A stretch of 64,000 nucleotides of DNA from Clostridia bacterium (GCA_017528085.1 JAFXPH010000006.1:94577-158576); one strand, 5' to 3'; counted from the first letter of the stretch, positions 36,122-47,126 are shown. Translations and numbers: made by a program. The notes: generated from the sequence alone by a model not told the origin.

Positions 36122-36326
36122 GAGTGCGTTGATAGAGAGTAAGTACTATATAAGTTATTTAAAGAGAACTAGTGATGGTGAGATACTAGTAATAGCAATA
36201 ATACTTTGGAACTTTGGAGCACATTTTAAATTAAGGAGGGTTATTAAATATAACCAATTAGGGTGGAACCGCGTAAGTTGACTTGCGTCCCTAGCTATAA
36301 ATGCTAGAGAGGCAAGTCTTTTTGTT
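36122..36326 (+). promoter_or_regulatory. T-box riboswitch, glycine specifier
   Basis: The T-box sequence TTAGGGTGGAACCGCG is at 36258-36273. The terminator pairs GACTTGC (36280-36286) with GCAAGTC (36312-36318), followed by T5. Stem I closes with GTGC / GCAC, carries an AGTA S-turn, and puts the specifier codon GGA (Gly) at 36208-36210 just before ACTTTGGAGC. Uncharged tRNA-Gly should allow read-through into glyS. Confidence 0.95.
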
Positions 36327-36363
36327 TGCCTCGAAAGTAAAGATTTTTTATAGGAGGTTTACT

Positions 36364-37746
36364 ATGATTGATTCAATGGAAAAAATGGTTGCATTATGCA
36401 AATCAAGAGGATTTATTTATCCTGGTTCAGAAATTTATGGAGGTCTAGCTAATTCTTGGGATTATGGACCACTTGGAAATGAACTAAAAAATAATGTTAA
36501 AGCTGCTTGGAAAAAGAGATTTATTCAAGAGCAAAAAGATATTGTAGGATTAGATGCTGCAATTATCATGAACCCAGAAACATGGGTTGCATCAGGTCAC
36601 GTAGGAGGATTTTCTGATCCACTTATAGACTGTAAGGAATGTAAAACAAGACATAGAGCTGATAAGTTAATTGAAGAATGGGCTCATGAACAAGGTAAAG
36701 ATATGATAGCTGATGGTATGACTGATGAGCAAATGATTAAATTTATTGCTGATAATAAGATACCATGTCCATCATGTGGAAAAACTAACTTTACTGAAAT
36801 TAGAAAATTTAATTTAATGTTTAAGACATACATGGGTGTTACAGAAGATTCTAAATCAGAAGTATATTTAAGACCAGAGACTGCTCAAGGTATATTTGTA
36901 GATTTCAAAAATGTTATGAGAACATCTAGAAAAAAAATACCTATGGGTATTGCTCAAATTGGTAAAGCATTTAGAAATGAAATTACTCCAGGTAACTTTA
37001 CATTTAGAACAAGAGAATTCGAACAAATGGAACTTGAGTTCTTTGTAAAACCAGGAACAGATTTAGAATGGCATAAATATTGGAAAGATTATTCTGAAAA
37101 ATTCTTACTTGATTTAGGAATGAAGAAAGAAAATATTAGATTAAGAGATCACTCTAAAGAAGAATTAGTATTCTATAGTAAAGCAACAACAGATATAGAA
37201 TTCTTATTCCCATTTGGTTGGGGAGAATTATGGGGTATTGCAGATAGAACTGATTATGACTTAACACAACATATGAATCATTCAAAACAAGATCTTTCAT
37301 ATCAAGATCCAGAAACAAATGAGAAGTATGTTCCATATGTTATTGAACCATCACTTGGTGCTGATAGAGTTGTTTTAGCATTCTTATGTAATGCATATGA
37401 AGAAGAAAAGATAGCAGAAGATGATACTAGAGTTGTTCTTCATTTACATCCAGCATTAGCTCCATATAAAGTAGCAGTTTTACCACTTTCTAAAAAGCTA
37501 AGTGATAAAGCAGAAGAAGTTTATAATAGATTAGCTAAGAAGTTTATGTGTGATTATGATGAAGCAGGATCTATTGGTAAAAGATATAGAAGAGAAGATG
37601 AAATTGGTACACCATATTGTGTAACAATTGACTTTGATACTCTAGAAGACGAGTGTGTAACAGTAAGAGATAGAGATACTATGGAGCAAGAAAGAGTTAA
37701 AATAGAAGACTTAGAAAAATGGATTGAAGAAAAAATTGAATTTTAA
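36364..37746 (+). CDS. glyS: Glycine--tRNA ligase, single-chain (alpha2) type
   Basis: 460 residues from the ATG at 36364, which follows AGGAGG; the frame opens inside the T-box terminator, so the longer version is not real. Class II motifs are [21 protein letters not shown] (motif 2 region, about 223-243) and [10 protein letters not shown] (motif 3). CKECKTRH and CPSCGKTN form a likely zinc site in the insertion. This is the homodimeric type rather than GlyQ/GlyS. Confidence 0.97.
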   Translation: MIDSMEKMVALCKSRGFIYPGSEIYGGLANSWDYGPLGNELKNNVKAAWKKRFIQEQKDIVGLDAAIIMNPETWVASGHVGGFSDPLIDCKECKTRHRADKLIEEWAHEQGKDMIADGMTDEQMIKFIADNKIPCPSCGKTNFTEIRKFNLMFKTYMGVTEDSKSEVYLRPETAQGIFVDFKNVMRTSRKKIPMGIAQIGKAFRNEITPGNFTFRTREFEQMELEFFVKPGTDLEWHKYWKDYSEKFLLDLGMKKENIRLRDHSKEELVFYSKATTDIEFLFPFGWGELWGIADRTDYDLTQHMNHSKQDLSYQDPETNEKYVPYVIEPSLGADRVVLAFLCNAYEEEKIAEDDTRVVLHLHPALAPYKVAVLPLSKKLSDKAEEVYNRLAKKFMCDYDEAGSIGKRYRREDEIGTPYCVTIDFDTLEDECVTVRDRDTMEQERVKIEDLEKWIEEKIEF

Positions 37747-37754
37747 TTTTTGTT

Positions 37755-37789
37755 AAAAGACAGTAGAAAAACTACTGTCTTTTTTTTAC
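37755..37789 (+). terminator. Intrinsic terminator after glyS
   Basis: A 12-bp stem AAAAGACAGTAG / CTACTGTCTTTT, loop A5, T run. Confidence 0.93.
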
Positions 37790-37886
37790 TCAAAAAATTT
37801 AAAAAAGATACATATTTTTCCTTTAATATTATTTTTATTATGTATATAATATTGGTGACTATTATTTTAAAAATGGGGGTAGACTA

Positions 37887-40800
37887 ATGAAAAAACCTAG
37901 TAAAGAAAAGGTTTCAGGATTTCTTAGAAAATTGCTTAGAATAAGTGTTATTATCGCAGCAATTGTCCTTGTAGCCTTCATATTTTCTAAGGTAACAACT
38001 AACAAGTACATTGTAAGTATGAATAATACTTCTGAATACTCACAATCAAGTGATTTTGAGTCAACTTATGTTGTTAAAAATGTTAGAAAATATGGAAAAA
38101 ATAATATTTATACAGGAAAAGAATTAAACGTTAAAGCGGACCTTCTAAATGATAATATGAAGAAAGTTTCTAAGGTAAAAAAATTTAAAGATAAAGTTTA
38201 TGCCGAACAATCTAATTCAATTCATTTAGATATTCCAGATAATCTAGAAGATGGAAGATATAATGTAAGAGTTAAAGTAAGAAGATTCTTAGTTCATGAC
38301 ACTTTCATTATTCCTATTAATATAAGTTCAGCAGGAGATATAGATGTAACAACATCTTTTGATAAAGGTATTTATAAACCTGGTGATTTAGTTAAATATA
38401 GATTATTACTAACTGATAAACTTCAAAACAAACCAATTGAAGATGAGATATTAGTTAATATCTTAGATGGTAATGATAATAAAGTTTATACAAATAAAGT
38501 TAAATCTTCTGATTTTGGTATAATCAGTGGAGAATTTCAACTAGGAGATGAAGTAAATAGCGGTAACTATAAATTTAACGTATATGTTGGAAATACTCTA
38601 GCTAAATCAGATTCATTCTATGTTGAACCATATGAGCAACCATTATTTGAAGTAGTTGCTTCTCCAGAAAAAGAAGTATTCAAAACTACAGATGAAGTAA
38701 AAGTAAATGTAGGTGCAAATTATTTCTTTGGAGAGAGTTTACAAACTGCAAAACATATAGCAATTAAAAACGCTAATGGAGCAGTTAAATTTGAAAAAGA
38801 GGATTATACTTTTGATGGTCAACCAATACCAATAGGATTAGGTAGTGACTATCCTGGAAAGAATATCTTTACAGTAGAAGTAACTGATAATTCAAATTAT
38901 ATAGTAGAAAAAACAATCACAATGTACGTTTGTGATGATGATATACAAATAGAATTACTTCCAGAATTTGGAAAATTAGTAAATGGAACAAGTAATAATA
39001 TTTATATAATTACAAAAACACCTAAAGGAGAGCCTGTTGAGACAATAGGATCTATCCAAGCAGATACTATTAAAAAAGATTTTGCTACAAATGCAAATGG
39101 TATTGGCGTAATTACGATTAGTGAACATGATGTTCATGCAGTTGCAAGTGGAAATATCACAGTCAGTGCTCAAAATAATGAAGGAGCTACAGCAACAAAG
39201 GTTACAACAATTGATTATAGCCAAGATCCAAAATTTGTAAAGACAAATAAATCTGTTTATAATCAGGGTGAAGACATAATATTAAACTATGCTTCAGATT
39301 TTGAATCAGATCAAGTAAGTATAGTAATTAAAAAAGGTGATAAAGTATTAAAAACAATTTCCTCAGGAAATGGTGAAGAAACTTTAAATCTTGGAGATAA
39401 TTATGGAATTATTGATATAGTTTTAGGAAACTTTTCTAGAACAATATTTGTAAAACCAAATAAAGATTTAAAATTAGTTGCTTCAACAAATTCTTCAGAA
39501 TATAAACCTGGAGATGAAATGAAATTATCTATTTCAGCAGAAGGAACTAATGGAAAAGAAGATACAGCATTACTAATTAGTATCTTGGATAAAGCAAACT
39601 TATCATTAAGAGATAATGACTTAACAATTAATAATATTAAACTTGCTTTATCAGATATTAAATTAAGTGAAGGATTTACAGCAGCAGATTTATATGCTGC
39701 AATAGTTGCAAATAAGAGTGACGTAGATATAACTGCATTACTTCTTAGAACAGATGTGAATACAAATGTTACTACTAAGAGTGATACAAGATCTTTAGCT
39801 TATGAGAACATGAATAAACTAGATGGAACTATTTATTTCCTTGTAGCATATATTGTTTTATATGTAGTAATACTAATAATTAAAGTAGTAAGCGATAAAA
39901 TAGGAAGTAGCAAATTTGATGTAACAGGACTAAAGAAAGTATGTACTGCAGCATGTACAGCTATAGTATTAAGTCCAATATGGTTTGTTTTAGATAATAT
40001 CTTTGGACTAGCATTATTAGTGGTAGCTACAATTTATGTTTATAGAATTTTCTCAGTTAAACATAAGGATATTATTTTCGCTACTTGTCTAGATACTATT
40101 AAAATAATGATAGTATTATTCTTGGTAATGGAATTATTATTCTCTGGAGCAAGAATTATTTATGGAATAGTTGAAGAAGAGTTCGATTATTTTATAGAAG
40201 CATTATTCTTCATAATTCCTATGGTTGTGTGTGCAGTAATTCTTATTAAAATAATAAGATCAAGATGTAAAGGAATCAAAGCTTGTATTAGATACTTCTT
40301 CTATATGCTAATTAAAGCATGTATTATTGCTTTCCTTACATATGTTGTTCTTTATTTAGCAGACGAAAACATATCATATAGTTATGATCACTATGAACTT
40401 GCGATGTTCTTAATAACTATTGCTTCAGTATTAGGATGGAATTTCTTGTTTGTTAGAAAAGAAAAGACTAATATAGATTCAAATGAAGTAAAAATTGGAG
40501 CTGGCCTTTCAGCCGGACTAATCATTTTTACAATAGTAATATTTGGTTTAATCTTTGTTTTATCTATTGTTAGAAACTTTGCAAGTAATGTATTAAGTGA
40601 TGGTATATATGAGGCTAGTGATTCTCTAAGTGATTATTCTGGACCTACATTCTCTGCTTCTTCAAATAGTTCTCACAGTGGTGGAATGACAAGAGGAGGA
40701 GCTATGGATACACAATTTGAGTCAGTTGAAGATACATCTGGAGCAGGATCAAGTTTAGATTCATTATTTGAGTTTAAATCATTCTCAAAACAATTTAGTA

Positions 40801-42929
40801 ATGGTAGTAAAGCTGAAGATGATGAAGAATATGTAGAAGAGTTAGATTATGAAGATACTACAGAATCTCAAGATACTACAGAATCTCAAGATACAGCAAC
40901 AACAACTCAAAAGATAAGAAATGTATTCTTAGAGAGCTTGGCATTTTTACCAGATGTAGTTGCAAAAGATGGCTATGCAGAAGAAACAATCAAATTAAGT
41001 GATAATATAACAACTTGGAAGATACAAGTTGTAGGTAATACAAAAAACGGAGAAATTGGATATACTTCAGAAGAATTCAAAGTATTCAAAGATTTCTTTG
41101 TAAATTATACAACACCAAATAATTTAAAAGTTGGTGATTCAATTAGTTTACCTGTAACTGTTTATAACTATACAGCAGGTCCTTTAGAAGTAACTCTAGA
41201 TGTAAAAGAAAACGATTGGAGTAAATTAGGTAGAACAAACTTCGTTGTAACAGTTGATTCAAATGGAACTCAATTAGTTTATATCCCAATCGAAATTACA
41301 AAAGCTGGAGATAATGCATTAAGAATTGATGCAAAAGCTGGAGCTAATTCAGATATAATTGAAAAGACATTTAATGTAAACAACAAAGGTTATAAGATTG
41401 AAGAAGTAAGAGTAAATGGATATACAAGAGAAAATGTTTCAGAAACAATCAATATGACAGCAAAACATGTTGAGGGATCAGAAAAAGTAAAAGTTAAGAT
41501 ATATCCAAATAATCAAGCTCAAATTATTGAAAATATTGATAGTATGTTAAAACTTCCAACAGGATGTTTCGAACAAGTATCATCAAGTTTATATCCTGAT
41601 ATACTAATACTTCAATACTTAAATGATTCAAAAGATAGTAATGACGAAATTAAGGAAAAAGCATTAGAATATATCAACAAAGGATATCAAAAATTATTAA
41701 CATATGAAGTACCTGGTGAAAAAGGTGGCTACTCATTATATGGACATAGCCCAGCTAGTGAAAGTATCACTGCATATGGACTTCTAGAATTCTCAGAACT
41801 AGAGAAAGTATATGAAATTGATGAACATGTAATTGAAAACATGGTAAAATTCTTAGAAAGAAAGACTACTTTTGGAGTAGATGGTGACTATACAACATGG
41901 TGCATAATAGAATCTGGAAAAGCTTCTAATACTCTAATGAATAGATGTGAAGATTATATTAAAGATAACATAGAAGATAATAACAACCTATATAATTATG
42001 CATTACTAACAGCAGCATATAATAGATTAGATCCATCAGCTGCAGAAAAATATGTTAAGAATTTAATTACAAAAGTTAAAGAACAACTAGATGGTTCTAG
42101 CACAGGTGTAACATCTAAGTATTATTATAGAAGCCCATATTCATATTACTCAGATCAAAAAGTTGAGATTTACTCATTATTAAGTATGATTTTAAGTGAT
42201 AGTAATTCTAAAGTAAAAGATAATAAATTAAATGAAAAATTAATCGAAGAAATTTATAAATCAAAGAGCAATTATTCATGGGGAAGCACTCAAAAGGCAG
42301 CATTTGCTTTAAGAGCAATTAATCAGTTCAATAGTAATGGAAAACTTGAAAAACAAACTTTAAAAGTTACATTTGGAAATGATACAAAAGAAGTTAAGAT
42401 TGATGATGATATTTTATCATTCTACGAGTTTGAATTTACAAATGTAGATAAGACAAATACATTCTCAATAAATGGTATTAAATCTAATATGGCTTATGAA
42501 GCAATTGCAAGTTATAATGTAGAACCAGACGATATTGAGCAAACAAATAAATTCTTGATTTCAAGACATATATCAAATATTTATAATGTAAATGATATTG
42601 TAAATGAAGAATTAAGAATATCAAATAACTCAGGTAATGACATTATGAATGGAATGATTGAAGTAGAAATTCCAACTGGATTTAAAGTACTAACAGATAG
42701 TATGGACAAAATGGTTTATGGAGACGGAATTAGTAAATATGAATACAATAACGAAACAATTAAACTTTACGTTACTGATTTTAAAGCTAATGAAACAATA
42801 ATTGTTCCAATTGCATTTAGAGCAAGTTATCCAGTAAAGACATTATCAAATACAATTAAAGTATATGATTACTATGCACCTGAAGTATATGAGGTGTTAA
42901 AACCAATTGAAATTACAGTAAATGAATAA
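37887..42929 (+). CDS. Alpha-2-macroglobulin-like protein with an internal polytopic membrane domain
   Basis: 1680 residues. After an N-terminal membrane helix (about 16-35) come MG-type domains, including the MG2 pattern FDKGIYKPGDLVKYRLLL. A block of about seven membrane helices covers residues 648-895, which is not part of a normal A2M. Next come a low-complexity Ser/Gly/Asp/Glu stretch (about 905-1005), where a protease bait might lie, and the A2M core RNVFLESLAFLPD with SDNITTWKI. The thioester-like motif GCFEQ has Cys1227 (GCGEQ in vertebrate A2M). An alpha-helical toroid follows, then a receptor-binding-like end. The family traps proteases. Whether the thioester forms is untested. Confidence 0.85.
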   Translation: MKKPSKEKVSGFLRKLLRISVIIAAIVLVAFIFSKVTTNKYIVSMNNTSEYSQSSDFESTYVVKNVRKYGKNNIYTGKELNVKADLLNDNMKKVSKVKKFKDKVYAEQSNSIHLDIPDNLEDGRYNVRVKVRRFLVHDTFIIPINISSAGDIDVTTSFDKGIYKPGDLVKYRLLLTDKLQNKPIEDEILVNILDGNDNKVYTNKVKSSDFGIISGEFQLGDEVNSGNYKFNVYVGNTLAKSDSFYVEPYEQPLFEVVASPEKEVFKTTDEVKVNVGANYFFGESLQTAKHIAIKNANGAVKFEKEDYTFDGQPIPIGLGSDYPGKNIFTVEVTDNSNYIVEKTITMYVCDDDIQIELLPEFGKLVNGTSNNIYIITKTPKGEPVETIGSIQADTIKKDFATNANGIGVITISEHDVHAVASGNITVSAQNNEGATATKVTTIDYSQDPKFVKTNKSVYNQGEDIILNYASDFESDQVSIVIKKGDKVLKTISSGNGEETLNLGDNYGIIDIVLGNFSRTIFVKPNKDLKLVASTNSSEYKPGDEMKLSISAEGTNGKEDTALLISILDKANLSLRDNDLTINNIKLALSDIKLSEGFTAADLYAAIVANKSDVDITALLLRTDVNTNVTTKSDTRSLAYENMNKLDGTIYFLVAYIVLYVVILIIKVVSDKIGSSKFDVTGLKKVCTAACTAIVLSPIWFVLDNIFGLALLVVATIYVYRIFSVKHKDIIFATCLDTIKIMIVLFLVMELLFSGARIIYGIVEEEFDYFIEALFFIIPMVVCAVILIKIIRSRCKGIKACIRYFFYMLIKACIIAFLTYVVLYLADENISYSYDHYELAMFLITIASVLGWNFLFVRKEKTNIDSNEVKIGAGLSAGLIIFTIVIFGLIFVLSIVRNFASNVLSDGIYEASDSLSDYSGPTFSASSNSSHSGGMTRGGAMDTQFESVEDTSGAGSSLDSLFEFKSFSKQFSNGSKAEDDEEYVEELDYEDTTESQDTTESQDTATTTQKIRNVFLESLAFLPDVVAKDGYAEETIKLSDNITTWKIQVVGNTKNGEIGYTSEEFKVFKDFFVNYTTPNNLKVGDSISLPVTVYNYTAGPLEVTLDVKENDWSKLGRTNFVVTVDSNGTQLVYIPIEITKAGDNALRIDAKAGANSDIIEKTFNVNNKGYKIEEVRVNGYTRENVSETINMTAKHVEGSEKVKVKIYPNNQAQIIENIDSMLKLPTGCFEQVSSSLYPDILILQYLNDSKDSNDEIKEKALEYINKGYQKLLTYEVPGEKGGYSLYGHSPASESITAYGLLEFSELEKVYEIDEHVIENMVKFLERKTTFGVDGDYTTWCIIESGKASNTLMNRCEDYIKDNIEDNNNLYNYALLTAAYNRLDPSAAEKYVKNLITKVKEQLDGSSTGVTSKYYYRSPYSYYSDQKVEIYSLLSMILSDSNSKVKDNKLNEKLIEEIYKSKSNYSWGSTQKAAFALRAINQFNSNGKLEKQTLKVTFGNDTKEVKIDDDILSFYEFEFTNVDKTNTFSINGIKSNMAYEAIASYNVEPDDIEQTNKFLISRHISNIYNVNDIVNEELRISNNSGNDIMNGMIEVEIPTGFKVLTDSMDKMVYGDGISKYEYNNETIKLYVTDFKANETIIVPIAFRASYPVKTLSNTIKVYDYYAPEVYEVLKPIEITVNE

Positions 42930-42935
42930 AATAAA

Positions 42936-42973
42936 AAATACGATATAGCATTTAAGCTATATCGTATTTTTTT
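42936..42973 (+). terminator. Intrinsic terminator after the A2M-like gene
   Basis: A 14-bp stem AAATACGATATAGC / GCTATATCGTATTT followed by T run. Confidence 0.93.
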
Positions 42974-42994
42974 GCCTATAAATTTACATAAATG

Positions 42995-43023
42995 TTGATT
43001 TTTATAGCATTTTACTTTATAAT
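42995..43023 (+). promoter_or_regulatory. Promoter of trpS
   Basis: TTGATT (42995-43000), a 17-base spacer, TATAAT (43018-43023). The expected transcript starts near 43030. Confidence 0.8.
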
Positions 43024-43047
43024 ATACTTATTGATTTTGGAGGAATT

Positions 43048-43074
43048 ATGAATATTAAACGATGGCAATACTAA
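43048..43074 (+). CDS. Trp-containing leader peptide of trpS
   Basis: A perfect GGAGG lies 5 bases before an ATG opening an 8-codon frame, MNIKRWQY, that contains one Trp codon (TGG 43063-43065). It lies between the promoter and trpS. An 11-bp hairpin with one bulge (43075-43085 with 43096-43107) follows directly and touches the trpS ribosome site. A ribosome pausing at the Trp codon would reach this hairpin, so Trp-sensitive translational control is likely. No T-run terminator or T-box is present. Confidence 0.65.
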   Translation: MNIKRWQY

Positions 43075-43120
43075 ACTTTTAAATTAAAAAAAATAAATTA
43101 TAAAAGTGAGGTATTTAATT

Positions 43121-44137
43121 ATGAATAAGAAAAGAATATTAACAGGTGATAGACCTACAGGAAGATTACACATTGGTCATTATTTTGGATCATTAAGAAA
43201 AAGAGTTGAAATGCAAGAAACTGGTGAATATGAACCATTTATAGAAATCGCAGATGTTCAAGCGTTAACAGATAATTTTAATAATCCGGAGAAAGTAAGA
43301 AGTAATGTAAGAGAAGTATGTATGGATTATTTATCAGTTGGAATAGATCCAACAAAATCTACAATTTTTGTTCAATCAATGATTCCAGAGATTGCAGAAC
43401 TAACTGTATACTACTCAAACTTAGTTACTATTGCAAGACTACAAAGAAATCCTACAGTAAAGACAGAACTTGCTCAAAAAAGAGAAATTTTTGGTGAGTC
43501 TGTTACTTATGGCTTTTTAGGATATCCAGTAAGTCAAGCAGCAGATATTACAGCTTTCGAAGGAAGATATGTTCCAGTTGGTGAAGATCAAGAACCTTTG
43601 ATTGAACAATGTAGAGAAATAGTTAGAAAGTTTAATAGTATCTACGGAGAAGTTTTAGTTGAACCTGAAATAGTTTTAACTAACACAAAAAGAATTAAAG
43701 GACTAGATGGAAATGAAAAAATGGGTAAATCACTAGGAAATGCTATTTACTTATCAGATAGTGAAGAAGAAGTAACTAGAAAAGTAATGGCAGCTGTAAC
43801 TGATCCAAACAGAATCAAGAAAGATGATTTAGGTAATCCAGATGTATGTATGGTTTACTATTATCATAAATTATTTACTCCAGAAGAAGCATGTGAAAAT
43901 TGCTGCAGAGAATGTAAAGCAGGTGAACGTGGATGCGTTGCTTGTAAAAGAGAACTTGCAGAGAATATTAATAAATTCTTAGAACCAATAAGAGAGAAAA
44001 GAAAATATTATGAAGAAAGACCAGAACTAGTAGATAAGATTCTTATAGAAGGTACAGAAAAAGCAAGACAAACAGCAATCGAAACAATGAGAAAAGTAAA
44101 AGATGCTATGAAGCTTAATTATTTTGATAAAAATTAG
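43121..44137 (+). CDS. trpS: Tryptophan--tRNA ligase with Cys-rich C-terminal motif
   Basis: 338 residues from the ATG at 43121 (GTGAGG upstream); the frame opens earlier without a ribosome site. GDRPTGRLHIGHYFGS carries the HIGH motif and NEKMGKSLGNAI the KMSKS loop. About residues 242-271 hold seven cysteines, including C-x6-C-x2-C (CKAGERGCVAC), with another Cys 21 residues before it. This resembles the [4Fe-4S] motif described in Thermotoga TrpRS. It is preceded by a leader peptide with a Trp codon. Confidence 0.96.
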   Translation: MNKKRILTGDRPTGRLHIGHYFGSLRKRVEMQETGEYEPFIEIADVQALTDNFNNPEKVRSNVREVCMDYLSVGIDPTKSTIFVQSMIPEIAELTVYYSNLVTIARLQRNPTVKTELAQKREIFGESVTYGFLGYPVSQAADITAFEGRYVPVGEDQEPLIEQCREIVRKFNSIYGEVLVEPEIVLTNTKRIKGLDGNEKMGKSLGNAIYLSDSEEEVTRKVMAAVTDPNRIKKDDLGNPDVCMVYYYHKLFTPEEACENCCRECKAGERGCVACKRELAENINKFLEPIREKRKYYEERPELVDKILIEGTEKARQTAIETMRKVKDAMKLNYFDKN

Positions 44138-45421
<1,284 letters not shown>

Positions 45422-45440
45422 AACATAAAAATACTAAATA

Positions 45441-45474
45441 TTTGTTTGACAAACAAAAGTTTTAGTGATAGAAT
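45441..45474 (+). promoter_or_regulatory. lexA promoter with overlapping palindromic operator
   Basis: TTGACA (45446-45451), a 17-base spacer and TAGAAT (45469-45474). A perfect inverted repeat, TTTGTTT-GAC-AAACAAA (45441-45457), covers the -35 box. It is well placed for repression, probably by LexA itself, but it does not match the usual Bacillota LexA box (GAAC-N4-GTTC). Confidence 0.65.
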
Positions 45475-45505
45475 TCTTTTAAGTAAATTATAAAGGAGTT
45501 AATCA

Positions 45506-46171
45506 ATGAGAAAAAAAGATCCAAATTCATTAAATAAAAGAGAGAAAAATATCTTAAAATATATTGAAAAATCACTAAAGAACAACGGTTACCCACCATC
45601 AGTAAGAGAAATCTGTAAAGCTGTTGGATTAAAATCAACAGCAACTGTACATGGATATCTTAATTCATTAGAAGATAAAGGATATATTAAAAAAGAATCT
45701 CAAAAAGGAAGAACATTAAAACTACTTAAAGGTGGTTTAGATGATAAGGATCCAAATCAAATTGAATTTAACAAAGAAGTATATACAAGCAAAGAAATGG
45801 TTGATGTTCCAGTTATTGGTAAAATAACAGCTGGTGAACCAATATTAGCCGTTGAAAATATAACAGATACTTTCCCAATTCCAATTGATTTTGTTGGTAA
45901 TTCAGAAAGCTTTATGCTAACAGTAAGAGGAGAAAGTATGATTGAAGCTGGAATATTAGATGGTGACTATATTCTAGTAAAAAGACAAAAAGTAGCCGAA
46001 AATGGACAAATAGTTGTTGCACTTATTGGTGATGAAGCTACAGTAAAAACTTTCTATAAAGAAAAAGATCATATAAGACTACAACCAGAAAACTCAAGTA
46101 TGGACCCAATTATAGTCCCAAACTGTGAGATACTTGGAAAAGTAGCTGGTGTATTTAGAAAGATAAAATAG
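45506..46171 (+). CDS. lexA: LexA repressor
   Basis: 221 residues. The N-terminal winged helix ([21 protein letters not shown], about 32-52) binds DNA. The C-terminal S24-type domain has the cleavage site Ala109-Gly110 (ITAGEP), the nucleophile Ser144 (RGESM) and Lys181 (ATVKTF). RecA-stimulated self-cleavage should release SOS genes. AAAGGAG precedes the ATG. The palindrome over its own promoter suggests autoregulation. Confidence 0.96.
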   Translation: MRKKDPNSLNKREKNILKYIEKSLKNNGYPPSVREICKAVGLKSTATVHGYLNSLEDKGYIKKESQKGRTLKLLKGGLDDKDPNQIEFNKEVYTSKEMVDVPVIGKITAGEPILAVENITDTFPIPIDFVGNSESFMLTVRGESMIEAGILDGDYILVKRQKVAENGQIVVALIGDEATVKTFYKEKDHIRLQPENSSMDPIIVPNCEILGKVAGVFRKIK

Positions 46172-46181
46172 AAATAATAAT

Positions 46182-46210
46182 AAAAGCTGCCTTAAAAGGG
46201 CAGCTTTTTT
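46182..46210 (+). terminator. Intrinsic terminator after lexA
   Basis: Stem AAAAGCTGCC / GGCAGCTTTT followed by T run. Confidence 0.92.
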
Positions 46211-46233
46211 GTGCTGTATAAGGAAAACAATAA

Positions 46234-46262
46234 TTGAATTTTATGTAAAGTTATGATATAAT
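46234..46262 (+). promoter_or_regulatory. Promoter of the 46310 cassette
   Basis: TTGAAT (46234-46239), a 17-base spacer, TATAAT (46257-46262) with extended TG. Confidence 0.8.
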
Positions 46263-46309
46263 AATGTTGTTGCTATTAACAATGTAGAAGAGTTGAAAGG
46301 AAGAGAAGC

Positions 46310-47008
46310 ATGAAACAAATTGATGAATTTTCAGAAGCTGTTGTACCGAGTTTCGATGCTGAGGAATTCAAGAGGAAAACAGAGCGGAAAGTAGTGTATG
46401 CAACTTTCAAGAGACCTAAAGGAGGGTTTTCTTACGATAACCCGGATCCTTATGGATATTTCCCTGGGAGGAAAGGAGATCGATTCCTTCATCTTATCAA
46501 ATGGCCTAGTGATCTCACTGATTACACCAATTGCTATGCTTTTGCATGTGGTTGGACGGTCAAAGATGATAAATTTGGAAGCGAGATTTACCAACCTGGT
46601 TTCTTGTCTGGGTTAGATCCCGAAACCCATGGAGATTATCTCAATGCGGTTATAGCTGATTTAAAGGCTGTGGGAAGAGAAGTATACGAAGTATACGATG
46701 CATACAATTGCCCTAAGAAACTTCCTAAAGCTGAAAAAGGATCGTACTGGATCAAAATATTATTTGCATCTGAGCACGCATATCATATGATGCGAAAAGA
46801 TGAAAGATCTGGTAAGTGGGTCCATAAAGCTGGATGGAAGCTGAGACCTAAAGTCTTACTTAGGCAAACAATTGGAACTAAAGAGAATGATAAAGATGGC
46901 AAATCAAAGTATGAGACAAGGGATAGAGCAAACTATTTATCATACAGAGAAGGCTGTGAGTCATTTATCGTGTTCCAGTTTACGTTCGCTCTTAGAATTC
47001 AGAAGTAA
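46310..47008 (+). CDS. NCYAYA-type putative cysteine hydrolase, GC-richer cassette gene
   Basis: 232 residues without signal peptide. The core TNCYAFACGW (Cys75), a following YQPGF, and EHAYHMMRKDERSGKWVHKAGW (His156, His159, His172) match a layout I recall from uncharacterised bacterial and viral proteins: 'NCYaYA', then 'PG', then 'H..R...dG.W.HK.G'. A papain-like Cys/His hydrolase is plausible. The functional call is inference. Codons and composition are GC-richer than in lexA or the next gene, and it has a private promoter and a long terminator. Confidence 0.6.
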   Translation: MKQIDEFSEAVVPSFDAEEFKRKTERKVVYATFKRPKGGFSYDNPDPYGYFPGRKGDRFLHLIKWPSDLTDYTNCYAFACGWTVKDDKFGSEIYQPGFLSGLDPETHGDYLNAVIADLKAVGREVYEVYDAYNCPKKLPKAEKGSYWIKILFASEHAYHMMRKDERSGKWVHKAGWKLRPKVLLRQTIGTKENDKDGKSKYETRDRANYLSYREGCESFIVFQFTFALRIQK

Positions 47009-47043
47009 TATTCTTTTCTAGTCGCGAATTGCGAAAGTAGCAT

Positions 47044-47080
47044 AAGCCGGTTTGCAAACTGCAAACCGGCTTTACTTTTA
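47044..47080 (+). terminator. Terminator of the 46310 cassette
   Basis: A 13-bp perfect stem AAGCCGGTTTGCA / TGCAAACCGGCTT with a 3-base loop, then TTTACTTTT. Confidence 0.9.
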
Positions 47081-47110
47081 GTAAAAGTAGAATTGAAAAG
47101 TAATATATGA

Positions 47111-47116
47111 TATAAT
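47111..47116 (+). promoter_or_regulatory. Extended -10 promoter of the 47127 gene
   Basis: TGATATAAT ends only 10 bases before the ATG, so the transcript should begin at or within a few bases of the start codon. The -35 is weak. Confidence 0.6.
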
Positions 47117-47126
47117 AATATGCACT

